Source: JAITVB01 sp031553805 (lineage in GTDB: Bacteria; Bacteroidota; Bacteroidia; Bacteroidales; Rikenellaceae). From it: a DNA stretch of 64,000 nt. The translations under genes and the position numbers were made by a program. Shown here piece after piece: positions 52,522 to 61,431 of the stretch; within the stretch, counting starts at the first letter, position 1; each line of letters opens with the position of its first letter. The DNA lies in contig JAVBLC010000017.1 in assembly GCA_031553805.1 (NCBI GenBank), forward strand, positions 12,307 through 76,306, written 5' to 3'. The notes under the pieces were generated by a model. It was not told the DNA's origin, ran no database searches, and saw only the letters and a list, made by a program, of their open reading frames with translations.

Positions 52522-53838
52522 ATGAAAATAGCGATCGTGGGCACGGGCTACGTGGGCCTGGTCACGGGTACCTGCTTTGCCGAGATGGGCATCGAGGTGA
52601 CCTGCGTCGACATCGATTCGAAAAAAATCGAAAGGCTGCGGCAGGGGATTATCCCGATCTACGAGCCTGGACTCGAAGAGCTTGTCCGGAAGAATGTGGC
52701 CCGGGGACGGTTGGCGTTTGCGACCGATCTGGCCGCGGTAGTGCGCGGGGTCGAAGTGGTTTTCTCGGCCGTGGGTACGCCGCCGGGCGATGACGGCTCG
52801 GCCGACCTGCGCCAGGTGCTCGAGGTGGCCCGCACGATCGGCCGGTCGATCGACCGCTATACGCTGGTGGTGACCAAAAGCACGGTGCCGGTGGGTACGG
52901 CCGAAAAAGTACGCGCCACCATCCGCGAAGAGCTTTTCGGCAGGGGAATCGATGTGGACTTCGACGTCGCTTCGAATCCCGAATTCCTGAAAGAGGGAAG
53001 CGCGGTCGACGATTTTATGCGTCCCGACCGCATCGTGGTGGGGGTTGATACCGACCGGGCGCGGACGATGATGGAGCGGCTTTACCGGCCGTTCACCCTC
53101 AACGGCCACCCGGTGCTGTTCATGGATGTCGCTTCGGCCGAGATGGCCAAGTATGCGGCCAACGCGATGCTGGCCATCCGCATCAGTTTTATGAACGAGG
53201 TGGCGGGGTTGTGCGAGATCGTGGGAGCGGACGTAAACCAGGTGCGCCGGGCGATTGGCGCCGATCCGCGCATCGGGTCGAAATTCCTGTATGCCGGGTG
53301 TGGCTACGGGGGGTCGTGTTTCCCGAAAGACGTGAAGGCGCTTTATAACACGGCCCGCGAAAAAGGTTTTCAGATGCGCGTGGTCGAGGCTACTGAAGAA
53401 ACGAACGAACAACAGAAGAAGATACTTTTCGAAAAATTCCGCGCCCATTTCGGCGGCGACGTTGCCGGGCGAACGGTGGCCTTGTGGGGGCTGTCGTTCA
53501 AACCCGAAACCGACGATATGCGCGAGGCGCCGTCGTTGGCGGTGATCGCCGAGTTGCTGGCGGCCGGGTGCAAGGTGAAGGCCTATGACCCGATCCTGAC
53601 GGCCGACGGGGCGCCCTGCCCGGTCGAGGGGATTGAGTGTTGCACGGACAAATACGCCGCTGCCGCCGGGGCCGACGCCCTGCTGCTGGTTACCGAATGG
53701 AAAGAGTTCCGGATGCCCGATTGGGCGCGGCTGCGCGGGGCGATGAAGCAACCGGTGGTCATCGACGGACGCAACATTTATGATGCACAGGCGCTGCGCG
53801 AAGAGGGCTTTTCGTATAGCGGCATCGGGGTGAAATAG
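52522..53838 (+). CDS. ugd: UDP-glucose 6-dehydrogenase
   Basis: 438 residues. NAD loop GTGYVGLVTGTCFAEMG at the N-terminus, substrate-binding NPEFLKEGSAVDDFMRPDRIVVG, and the active-site cysteine in YGGSCFPKD. It oxidises UDP-glucose twice to UDP-glucuronate, the substrate of the UXS enzyme at 43762. The start at 52522 directly begins the Rossmann strand KIAIVG; a start at 52495 would overlap the promoter. Confidence 0.94.
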   Translation: MKIAIVGTGYVGLVTGTCFAEMGIEVTCVDIDSKKIERLRQGIIPIYEPGLEELVRKNVARGRLAFATDLAAVVRGVEVVFSAVGTPPGDDGSADLRQVLEVARTIGRSIDRYTLVVTKSTVPVGTAEKVRATIREELFGRGIDVDFDVASNPEFLKEGSAVDDFMRPDRIVVGVDTDRARTMMERLYRPFTLNGHPVLFMDVASAEMAKYAANAMLAIRISFMNEVAGLCEIVGADVNQVRRAIGADPRIGSKFLYAGCGYGGSCFPKDVKALYNTAREKGFQMRVVEATEETNEQQKKILFEKFRAHFGGDVAGRTVALWGLSFKPETDDMREAPSLAVIAELLAAGCKVKAYDPILTADGAPCPVEGIECCTDKYAAAAGADALLLVTEWKEFRMPDWARLRGAMKQPVVIDGRNIYDAQALREEGFSYSGIGVK

Positions 53839-53887
53839 TATATACACCCAGACCAAAGCGGTCTTGGCTATTTACGGAGTGCCGATA

Positions 53888-53910
53888 GGTGCAGGCCGAA
53901 GGCCTGCACC
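53888..53910. repeat. Perfect intergenic hairpin
   Basis: GGTGCAGGCC and GGCCTGCACC with a GAA loop, ten perfect base pairs, no T tail. About 50 bases after the ugd stop. Could be a terminator of an unusual form or part of the larger structure that follows. Confidence 0.6.
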
Positions 53911-53917
53911 GCACATC

Positions 53918-54068
53918 CAAACAAATGGCGTTAAGAACCGAGCGAAGCGGAGCTCAGTGACCAATGGGAGCTAAAAATGCGGAGGAAAGCGTCAGCGGAG
54001 TCCACTGTTTGAGCGTAGCGAGTTGTGGACACAGCGGCTTTCCGCAGCATTTCTCAGCCATTTGTTTG
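53918..54068. repeat. Large nested inverted repeat upstream of upp
   Basis: Outer arms CAAACAAATGGC (53918-53929) and GCCATTTGTTTG (54057-54068) enclose further complementary pairs: gcggaggaaagc with gctttccgcagc, and GTCCAC (54000-54005) with GTGGAC (54025-54030). The 5' part contains gagcgaagcggagctcag, close to a block of the type A repeats. The 410-base gap 53839-54248 has no credible gene; this structure, the hairpin before it and a poly-T/poly-A stem at about 54090-54118 fill most of it. Confidence 0.55.
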
Positions 54069-54248
54069 AAGCGCTTGATTTTTTTTGCAACTTTTTTTAT
54101 CAAGAAAAAAAGTTGGACAGAAAGATCTAAAGTTGTATCTTTAAAAAATAATCTGAAAAGATTACTTTCCAGTAATAAAAGTTCCCTGTGCGGGGACGTA
54201 CTTCGCGCACAAGAGATTTTTATGCATATTAAATTAAATACAAACAAT

Positions 54249-54899
54249 ATGCTCCACATCCTCGATCAACAAAACACCGTCCTCAACAAATTTATGGAGG
54301 AACTCCGCGACTGCGAAGTCCAACGGGACCGCATGCGCTTCCGCCGCAACATGGAACGAATCGGCGAAATCCTCGCCTACGAAATCAGCAAAACGTTCCA
54401 CTACGTGAACCGCAGCGTCGAAACGCCGCTCGGCACCGCCGAAGTGGCCGTGCCCGACGACGATGTGGTGCTGGCGGCCATCCTCCGCTCGGGACTCCCG
54501 CTTCACACCGGGTTCCTCAACTATTTCGACCGTGCCGAAAGCGCCTTCATCTCGGCCTACCGCCATTATAAAAAGGACGGCTCGATCAAAATCGAGATCG
54601 ACACGATCATCTCGCCCGACCTCTCGGGCAAAACCCTCGTGCTGATTGATCCGCTGCTGGCTACCGGCACCTCGGTCGAGGATGTCTACAAGGCACTGGT
54701 CAAAATGGGTGGCGAACCGGCGGCGCTGCACATCGCCTCGGTGCTGGCCAGCGAAGACGGCGTGGAATACGTCAAGGAAAAATTCGGGGCGAAAGCCGAT
54801 GTGTGGACCGTGGCCGTCGACGCCGAACTGACCGTCAAATCCTACATCGTGCCCGGCATCGGCGACACGGGCGACTTGGCTTACGGCGAAAAAATCTAA
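54249..54899 (+). CDS. upp: Uracil phosphoribosyltransferase
   Basis: 216 residues. The PRPP motif is VLIDPLLATGTSVEDV and the C-terminal IVPGIGDTGDLAYGE binds uracil; AAILRSGLPLHTGFLNYF is the family signature. It forms UMP from uracil and PRPP. I chose the ATG at 54249; another in-frame ATG at 54222 lies in the repeat sequence agatttttatgcat. A -7-like box TATCTTTA lies at 54136-54143. Confidence 0.93.
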   Translation: MLHILDQQNTVLNKFMEELRDCEVQRDRMRFRRNMERIGEILAYEISKTFHYVNRSVETPLGTAEVAVPDDDVVLAAILRSGLPLHTGFLNYFDRAESAFISAYRHYKKDGSIKIEIDTIISPDLSGKTLVLIDPLLATGTSVEDVYKALVKMGGEPAALHIASVLASEDGVEYVKEKFGAKADVWTVAVDAELTVKSYIVPGIGDTGDLAYGEKI

Positions 54900-54903
54900 C
54901 GGG

Positions 54904-55386
54904 ATGAATGACTGGCGTATCGGCAACGGGTATGACGTCCACCGGCTGGCCCCCGGCCTTCCGCTGTGGATCGGCGGCGTGCGGGTCGAACACGACCGGG
55001 GGGCGGTGGCCCACTCCGACGGCGACGTGGCGATTCACGCCTTGTGCGACGCCCTGTTAGGGGCTGCCGGCCTGCGTGACATCGGCTTCCATTTTCCCGA
55101 CACTTTCCCGGAATTTAAGGGAATTGACAGTAAAATTCTTCTGCAACGGACAGTCGCGCTTGTCACCGAAAAAGGTTATGCGGTAGGCAATGTAGACCTC
55201 ACGATCTGCCTGCAACGCCCGAAACTAAAGCCGCTGATCCCGCAGATGCAGACTGCGCTGGCCGATGCGATGGACATTGACCCCGACCGTGTCAACGTCA
55301 AGGCCACCACGACCGAGCAATTGGGTTTCGTCGGCCGCGAAGAGGGCGTGGCCGCCTACGCCGTCGCCATGATCCACAAAGCATAG
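54904..55386 (+). CDS. ispF: 2-C-methyl-D-erythritol 2,4-cyclodiphosphate synthase
   Basis: 160 residues. The N-terminal RIGNGYDVHRL has the zinc ligands Asp and His; HSDGDVAIHALCDALLGAAGLRDIGFHFPDT and VNVKATTTEQLGFVGREEG complete the active site. It is the fifth step of the non-mevalonate isoprenoid pathway. It starts four bases after upp. Confidence 0.96.
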   Translation: MNDWRIGNGYDVHRLAPGLPLWIGGVRVEHDRGAVAHSDGDVAIHALCDALLGAAGLRDIGFHFPDTFPEFKGIDSKILLQRTVALVTEKGYAVGNVDLTICLQRPKLKPLIPQMQTALADAMDIDPDRVNVKATTTEQLGFVGREEGVAAYAVAMIHKA

Positions 55387-55412
55387 AGGCCCGGGCAAAG
55401 GCCAAACAAAAG

Positions 55413-56372
55413 ATGGCTGAAGAAATCGTTTATCCGTGGGGCGACACCCGCCGCTACAACAGCTATTCGGGCTATTTCCGAAAAATGTTCGGAGGACGGG
55501 TGCAGAAGGTGACCCTCAATGCCGGGTTCACCTGTCCCAACCGCGACGGGACGCTCTCGACCGGCGGCTGCACCTTTTGCAACAACGAAGCGTTTACCCC
55601 CTCGTACTGCACCCCCGAAAAACCGATCCGCCGGCAAATCGCCGAAGGGATGGAATTCCATGCCGGGCGCTACCGCCGGGCGACGCAATACCTGGCTTAT
55701 TTCCAGTCGTTTTCGAACACCTACGCCCCGCTTGAAAAGCTGCGCGAGATTTACAACGAAGCCCTCTCGGTCGAAGGTATTGCGGGTTTGGTGATCGGCA
55801 CACGCCCCGACTGCGTCGACGACGCGAAACTGGACTTTTTCGCCGAATTGGCCCGCGACCGCTACGTCATCATCGAATACGGCGTTGAATCGTGCTACGA
55901 CGAAACCCTGCGTGCCATCAACCGCGGCCACGATTTCGCGTGCGCCGGGCGCGCCATTCGTGCCACCGCCGAGCGCGGCATCCACGTCGGCGCACACTTC
56001 ATTCTCGGCCTGCCCGGCGAAACCCGCCGGATGATGATCGACCAAGCCGCCCGAATCAACGATCTCCCCCTCGACACCGTAAAATTCCACCAACTCCAGA
56101 TTTTCCGGGATACCGCCATGGGCTGCGACTACGCTGCCCACCCCGAGCGCTACTCTCTATTCGAACTCGACGAATACATCGACCTGTTCATCGACATCCT
56201 CATAAGATTACGGCCCGACCTGGTCATAGAACGCTTCGCCGGCGAAGCCCCCCCGCGATACCACATCGGGCACCGCTGGGGCCTCGTCCGAAACGAGACT
56301 CTCCTGACAATGCTTGAATCCAGGTTAAAAGAACGGAATTTGTGGCAAGGGCAAGCGTTGGGCAGCCTTTAA
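55413..56372 (+). CDS. TIGR01212/YhcC family radical SAM protein
   Basis: 319 residues. The cluster cysteines have the family's unusual spacing, CPNRDGTLSTGGCTFC (Cx11CxxC), and VIGTRPDC and VHVGAHFILGLPGET follow. It is a member of the YhcC-like radical SAM group, whose substrate is not established. It is 26 bases after ispF. Confidence 0.88.
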   Translation: MAEEIVYPWGDTRRYNSYSGYFRKMFGGRVQKVTLNAGFTCPNRDGTLSTGGCTFCNNEAFTPSYCTPEKPIRRQIAEGMEFHAGRYRRATQYLAYFQSFSNTYAPLEKLREIYNEALSVEGIAGLVIGTRPDCVDDAKLDFFAELARDRYVIIEYGVESCYDETLRAINRGHDFACAGRAIRATAERGIHVGAHFILGLPGETRRMMIDQAARINDLPLDTVKFHQLQIFRDTAMGCDYAAHPERYSLFELDEYIDLFIDILIRLRPDLVIERFAGEAPPRYHIGHRWGLVRNETLLTMLESRLKERNLWQGQALGSL

Positions 56373-56374
56373 CT

Positions 56375-56615
56375 GCCGCTTTTTATAAAAAGCGGCACCA
56401 AAATTTTACTGGGAAACTTCGTTTCCCCTGACCCCCTTGCTTAGTTTTAGTAAAGGTTTTAGAGAAGGGTCCCCTTTCCAGAGGGCGATCGAAAATTCGA
56501 TGCGCTACTGGGAAGGGGACCTTTCTCTAAAACCTTTGGTAAGTCCGAGTAAAGTAAGTCAAGGAAAGCGCAGCTTTCCAGAAAAGTTTTTGAGGCACTT
56601 TTTACAAAAAGTGCC
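56375..56615. repeat. Palindrome-bounded intergenic repeat, type A with inner stem
   Basis: Heads gccgctttttataaaaagcg-like (56375-56396) and ggcactttttacaaaaagtg-like (56594-56615). Inner stem: ggttttagagaagggtcccc pairs with ggggacctttctctaaaacc. Both flanks match the 21051-21358 element in the same orientation (gagtaaagtaagtcaaggaa, agcgcagctttccagaa), but the loop is its reverse complement (catcgaattttcgatcg when read backwards). Confidence 0.75.
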
Positions 56616-56635
56616 AGTCGAAGCCGTCCAATACT

Positions 56636-56643
56636 TATCTTTG
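56636..56643 (+). promoter_or_regulatory. -7 box of the ABC-F gene
   Basis: TATCTTTG, exact fit, only five bases before the start codon at 56649, so the mRNA is expected to be leaderless or nearly so. Confidence 0.6.
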
Positions 56644-56648
56644 CCATC

Positions 56649-58514
56649 ATGGTACCGTACATTCAGTTGGAAGCGATTGGGAAATCGTTTGGAGATTTGG
56701 TCCTTTATGAGGACATCAGTATGACGTTGGGCGAGGGGCAGCGTGTGGCCCTGGTGGCTAAGAACGGGGCGGGGAAGACGACCCTGCTTAATATTATCGC
56801 CGGGAAGGAGGCGCCGGACACGGGGCAGGTGATTTTTCGGAACGGGCTTCGGATCGGATACCTGGAGCAGGAACCGGAATTGGCAGCAAGGGCTACGGTA
56901 CTCGAGGCGGTCTACCGGTCGGGGGGCGAGGTGAGCGAGGCGACGAAAGCGTATGAACGGGCGTTGGAGTTGAATGACCAAGCGGCGCTCGAGGCGCTGT
57001 TGCCGAAGATGGAACACCTGGGGGCGTGGGATTATGAGCACCGGGCGAAGGCCATTCTCACAAAGTTGCGGATTTCAAAACTGGATCAATCCGTGGAAAC
57101 CCTTTCGGGGGGCGAACGCAAACGCGTGGCGCTGGCGGCGGTGCTGATCGACGACCCCGACGTGCTGATCCTCGACGAACCGACGAACCACCTCGACCTG
57201 GATATGGTCGAATGGTTGGAGGATTTTTTGATCAAGAGCGGAAAGACCCTGCTGTTGGTGACCCACGACCGTTATTTTTTAGATCGCTTGTGCAGTGACA
57301 TCTACGAACTGGATCAGAAACAACTTCAGACTTACCACGGCGGCTATGCCGATTATATCCAGGAACGCGAGGAACGGATCGCACGCTTCCATTCAGAGGT
57401 CGACCGGGCGCAAAATCTTTACCGCCACGAGTTGGAGTGGATGCGCCGGATGCCCCAGGCCCGCGGCCACAAAGCGAAATACCGCAAAGACGCGTTTTTC
57501 GAAACGAAAGATAAAGCGTTTCAGAAACGGGATGACGGCCTGGTGCGGATGAACATCAAAGCCGACCGCCTCGGCACAAAAATCTTCGAGGTAAAACACC
57601 TTTCGAAAAGTTTCGGGAATAAAACGATACTCAACGACTTTTCCTACACCTTTGCCCGCTACGAAAAATTGGGCATCGTCGGCAAGAACGGCACCGGCAA
57701 GACTACTTTTTTGAATTTGCTGACCGGGGCGATCCAACCGGACAAAGGAGAGATCGACATCGGCGACAGCGTCCGTTTCGGTTACTATACCCAGCAGGGG
57801 ATGGCTTTCGACGAAGACAAAAAAGTGCTCGACGTGGCCCGCGAGGTAGCTGAAGTGGTCACGCTGGGCGACGGCAAAACGGTGACCGCGTCGCAATTTC
57901 TGAATATGTTCCTGTTTGCGCCCGAAACGCAGCAAAACTATGTCCGGAAACTGAGTGGCGGCGAGCGGCGGCGGCTTTACCTGCTGACGATTCTGATGCA
58001 GCGCCCCAACTTCCTGATCCTCGATGAGCCGACGAACGACCTCGACCTGGTGACGCTCAACGTCCTTGAAGAGTATCTGGCCGGATTCGGGGGCTGCATA
58101 ATAATCGTGTCGCACGACCGTTATTTCATGGACAAAGTGGCGGAGCAACTGCTCGTTTTCGAAGGCGACGGCCACATCCGCACGTTCCCGGGCAACTATA
58201 CACAGTACCGCAACGACCTGCTCGACCGCGAAGCTGCCGCTTCCCCGTCCGCCCGTCCGGCAGAGAAATCCGAACCCGAAAAGCCGAAGACGGCCGGCCG
58301 TCCCCGCAAAATGACTTTTCGGGAGAAAGAGGAGTTTTCGAAATTGGAGGGAGAGATTGCCGCACTGGAAGAGGATAAGGCCTTTTTGGAGAAGGAACTG
58401 AGCTCCGGAAGCCTGACTTCGGAACAACTCGTAAAATATTCGGAGCGGATCGGCGGGGTGATTGCCGAGATCGACGAAAAGTCCATGCGCTGGCTAGAGT
58501 TGAGTGAGTTATAA
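56649..58514 (+). CDS. ABC-F ATPase, Uup-like
   Basis: 621 residues. Two ATP-binding cassettes in one chain without membrane helices: Walker A AKNGAGKTTLL and GKNGTGKTTFL, signatures LSGGERKRVAL and LSGGERRRLYL, and Walker B LILDEPTNHLDL and LILDEPTNDLDL. A charged, coiled-coil C-terminal tail resembling Uup follows (residues about 545-621). ABC-F proteins act on ribosomes or, for Uup, also on DNA junctions. It is preceded by a -7 box only five bases upstream. Confidence 0.92.
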   Translation: MVPYIQLEAIGKSFGDLVLYEDISMTLGEGQRVALVAKNGAGKTTLLNIIAGKEAPDTGQVIFRNGLRIGYLEQEPELAARATVLEAVYRSGGEVSEATKAYERALELNDQAALEALLPKMEHLGAWDYEHRAKAILTKLRISKLDQSVETLSGGERKRVALAAVLIDDPDVLILDEPTNHLDLDMVEWLEDFLIKSGKTLLLVTHDRYFLDRLCSDIYELDQKQLQTYHGGYADYIQEREERIARFHSEVDRAQNLYRHELEWMRRMPQARGHKAKYRKDAFFETKDKAFQKRDDGLVRMNIKADRLGTKIFEVKHLSKSFGNKTILNDFSYTFARYEKLGIVGKNGTGKTTFLNLLTGAIQPDKGEIDIGDSVRFGYYTQQGMAFDEDKKVLDVAREVAEVVTLGDGKTVTASQFLNMFLFAPETQQNYVRKLSGGERRRLYLLTILMQRPNFLILDEPTNDLDLVTLNVLEEYLAGFGGCIIIVSHDRYFMDKVAEQLLVFEGDGHIRTFPGNYTQYRNDLLDREAAASPSARPAEKSEPEKPKTAGRPRKMTFREKEEFSKLEGEIAALEEDKAFLEKELSSGSLTSEQLVKYSERIGGVIAEIDEKSMRWLELSEL

Positions 58515-58603
58515 ATTTTCAGCGGGCAAAAATAATCCCCTGCCGGAAAACGTTTTTACAGTAGCTTATTTATTATAAAATTATATCACAGAGGAAAAAA
58601 CCG

Positions 58604-61207
58604 ATGCAAGCAAAACATTCAAAAGTATTGGAGTCGGCGTTGAACCTGACGCAGCGTGAGGCCAGCCGGATCGGGGGCCACGCACTGAGCGCCGACCACA
58701 TCCTTTTAGGCATACTCAAGCAGGGCGAAGGCCACGCGGTCGAAATCCTGCACAGCATCCTGACCGACACGCAGTGTTGCCAGGTGCAGGCCAAGCTCGA
58801 ACAGGCTCTCAAGGAACAGGTGCCCGAGCGCGATCCCTCGCGCCAGCGGCGCACGGAGAGCGAACTGGCTTTTATGCATCTCGAGAGCGTGCTGCGCAAT
58901 ATGTATCTCGAGATGCTGGTCTGCAACCATAAGACCCTTCACACGGGCCTGTTGCTGCTTACCCTCCTGCGCGACAAACAAAGCGCGGCGTGCCGCATCC
59001 TGAACCAGTACGGGGTGACGTATTACAACGCCAACAGCGTGCTGGCTGTCCTTTCGCCCGACGAAGACCGGCCCGGAGCCAAACCTGAGAATACCATGGA
59101 CGACGACCAAAACAGCTACGACTTCACCGACGATGCCGACGGCGACCCGTATGGCGAATCCGAAGCCGATTTCTTCGATGAGGGCGAATCGTCCGCGTCA
59201 CCTTCCCGGATGCCCGGGGCGCCGGCGCAGGAACAACGCGGCGGCGAAAAGACGTCGATGCTCGAAAAATTCGGCGTCGACCTGACCCGTTCGGCCGAGC
59301 AGGGCCGGCTCGACCCGGTGATCGGCCGCACGACCGAGATCGAACGCCTGGTGCAGGTGTTGGGCCGTTACAAGAAGAACAACCCCATCCTGGTGGGCGA
59401 AGCCGGCGTCGGCAAATCAGCCATCGTCGAAGGGTTGGCGATGCGCATCGCCGCGCGCGAAGTGCCCCACACGCTGCTCTCGAAGCGCGTCTTCACGCTC
59501 GACATCGCCTCGCTCGTGGCCGGGACCAAATACCGCGGCCAGTTCGAGGAACGGATCAAGGCGCTGCTCAACGAGATTACTAAAGACAAAGATATTATCC
59601 TGTTTATCGACGAGATACACACAATCGTCGGGGCAGGCAGCACGCAAGGCACCCTCGACACGGCCAACATACTGAAACCGGCGCTTGCCCGCGGCGAATT
59701 GCAGTGCATCGGGGCGACCACGCTCGACGAGTACCGTGAATTCATCGAGTCGGACGGCGCCCTCGAACGACGTTTTCAAAAGATATTGGTCGAACCTACC
59801 ACTAAGGAGGATACACTAAATATCCTGCGCCAGATCAAGGGCCATTACGAAAACCATCACCTGGTGAACTACACCGACGAGGCGGTCGAAGCGTGCGTTA
59901 CGCTTTCGGACCGTTACATCACCGACCGCTATTTTCCGGATAAGGCGATCGACGTGTTGGACGAAGCCGGATCGAAAGCCCACACGTTCGAGGTAACCGT
60001 TCCGGCGGCCTTGCAGGCGATGGAGGAGGAACTTGAAAATGTCCGCAACGACAAGCGCGAAGCCGTCGCCGCCCAGCATTTCGAAGAGGCGGCGCAGTTG
60101 CGCAACCGCGAAGCCGACCTGAAAACAGCCATTGAATCGGAAGGCGCGATTTGGGCCGAGGAGATGAAGACCAACCGCGTGGTGGTCGACCGTGCGTTCA
60201 TCGACCGGGTGGTTTCGGCGATGACCGGCATCCCGGCCGACCGCGTGTCGCTCGGCGAACAGGCCCGCCTGCGCGAAATGGAACGAACATTGGGCAACGT
60301 GGTGGTCGGCCAGGAAGACGCCGTGAAAAAGGTGACCCGGGCCATCCAGCGCAGCCGCGCCGGGTTGAAAGACCCCAACCGCCCGATCGGCACCTTTATG
60401 TTTGTCGGGCCCACCGGCGTGGGCAAGACCCACCTGGCGAAAGAGTTGGCAAAATTTATGTTTGACCGCGAGGACGCTTTGATCCGCGTCGACATGAGCG
60501 AATATTCCGAAAAACATAACGTGAGCCGGCTGATCGGTTCGCCTCCGGGCTACGTGGGCTATGCCGAAGGGGGGCAGCTGACCGAAAAAGTGCGCCGCCA
60601 CCCCTATTCGGTGATCCTGTTCGACGAAATCGAAAAGGCCCATCCCGACGTGTTCAACGTGATGCTGCAACTGTTCGACGACGGTTGCCTGACCGACGGG
60701 TCGGGACGCAAGGTCGATTTCCGGAACTGCATCCTGATCATGACCTCGAACGTCGGCTCGAAACTCGCTTCGGACTTCGGCGGCGGCCTGGGGTATAACA
60801 CCACGGCCCATGCCGAAAGCCTCAGCAGCCGTGGCGAAACGCTCTACCGCAAGGCCCTCGCGAAAACCTTTGCGCCCGAGTTTATCAACCGCATCGACGA
60901 CATCATCGTCTTCAATACGCTCTCGGAGGCAGATGTGGAACAGATTGTCGACCTGGAGGTTTCGGCCTTCAACGCACGGGTCGAAGCGCTCGGTTACCGC
61001 ATCGGCATCAGCGACCCTGCCAAGGCACGCCTGGTGGCGCTGGGCTACGAACCGAAGTACGGCGTGCGTTCGCTCAAACGGGCGATCCTCGACCACGTCG
61101 AAGAACGTTTTGCCGAGATGATCATCGACGGTTCGGTCATCCCCGGCGGCGAAGTGCTGGTCGACTGCGACGGCGACGATTTTTCGATAAGCCTGCGAAA
61201 GTCGTAA
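58604..61207 (+). CDS. clpC: ATP-dependent Clp protease ATP-binding subunit ClpC
   Basis: 867 residues: two Clp N repeats (TQREASRIGGHALSADHILLGIL), a linker rich in D/E/S, AAA+ module 1 with GEAGVGKSA, a UVR-like middle part (NDKREAVAAQHFEEAAQLRNREADL), AAA+ module 2 with GPTGVGKTHLA, and the C-terminal D2-small domain. This is the ClpC layout. It unfolds proteins and feeds ClpP. The acidic linker (residues about 150-210) is longer than in Firmicutes ClpC. It stands alone with its own terminator. Confidence 0.92.
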   Translation: MQAKHSKVLESALNLTQREASRIGGHALSADHILLGILKQGEGHAVEILHSILTDTQCCQVQAKLEQALKEQVPERDPSRQRRTESELAFMHLESVLRNMYLEMLVCNHKTLHTGLLLLTLLRDKQSAACRILNQYGVTYYNANSVLAVLSPDEDRPGAKPENTMDDDQNSYDFTDDADGDPYGESEADFFDEGESSASPSRMPGAPAQEQRGGEKTSMLEKFGVDLTRSAEQGRLDPVIGRTTEIERLVQVLGRYKKNNPILVGEAGVGKSAIVEGLAMRIAAREVPHTLLSKRVFTLDIASLVAGTKYRGQFEERIKALLNEITKDKDIILFIDEIHTIVGAGSTQGTLDTANILKPALARGELQCIGATTLDEYREFIESDGALERRFQKILVEPTTKEDTLNILRQIKGHYENHHLVNYTDEAVEACVTLSDRYITDRYFPDKAIDVLDEAGSKAHTFEVTVPAALQAMEEELENVRNDKREAVAAQHFEEAAQLRNREADLKTAIESEGAIWAEEMKTNRVVVDRAFIDRVVSAMTGIPADRVSLGEQARLREMERTLGNVVVGQEDAVKKVTRAIQRSRAGLKDPNRPIGTFMFVGPTGVGKTHLAKELAKFMFDREDALIRVDMSEYSEKHNVSRLIGSPPGYVGYAEGGQLTEKVRRHPYSVILFDEIEKAHPDVFNVMLQLFDDGCLTDGSGRKVDFRNCILIMTSNVGSKLASDFGGGLGYNTTAHAESLSSRGETLYRKALAKTFAPEFINRIDDIIVFNTLSEADVEQIVDLEVSAFNARVEALGYRIGISDPAKARLVALGYEPKYGVRSLKRAILDHVEERFAEMIIDGSVIPGGEVLVDCDGDDFSISLRKS

Positions 61208-61228
61208 TTTGTTTATAATTAATATCTT

Positions 61229-61262
61229 CAGAGCCGCTCCCGTATATGGGGCGGCTCTTTCT
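61229..61262 (+). terminator. Terminator of clpC
   Basis: Stem AGAGCCGCTCC / GGGGCGGCTCT around CGTATAT, followed by TTTCTT. Confidence 0.8.
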
Positions 61263-61431
61263 TATGGCATCATCCGCATTCCGCGTCCTGGGCACAATAT
61301 ACCGTAAGGCTATTGCGTTAAAATTATAAAGAGGGAGTTGTTAAAATTATCGATTAATTAGCGTGTTTGTTCGGATAATTTTAGTGTAGCAAGAGGAGTT
61401 TCGTAAGTGTCTAACCCAATAAATGTGTGTT

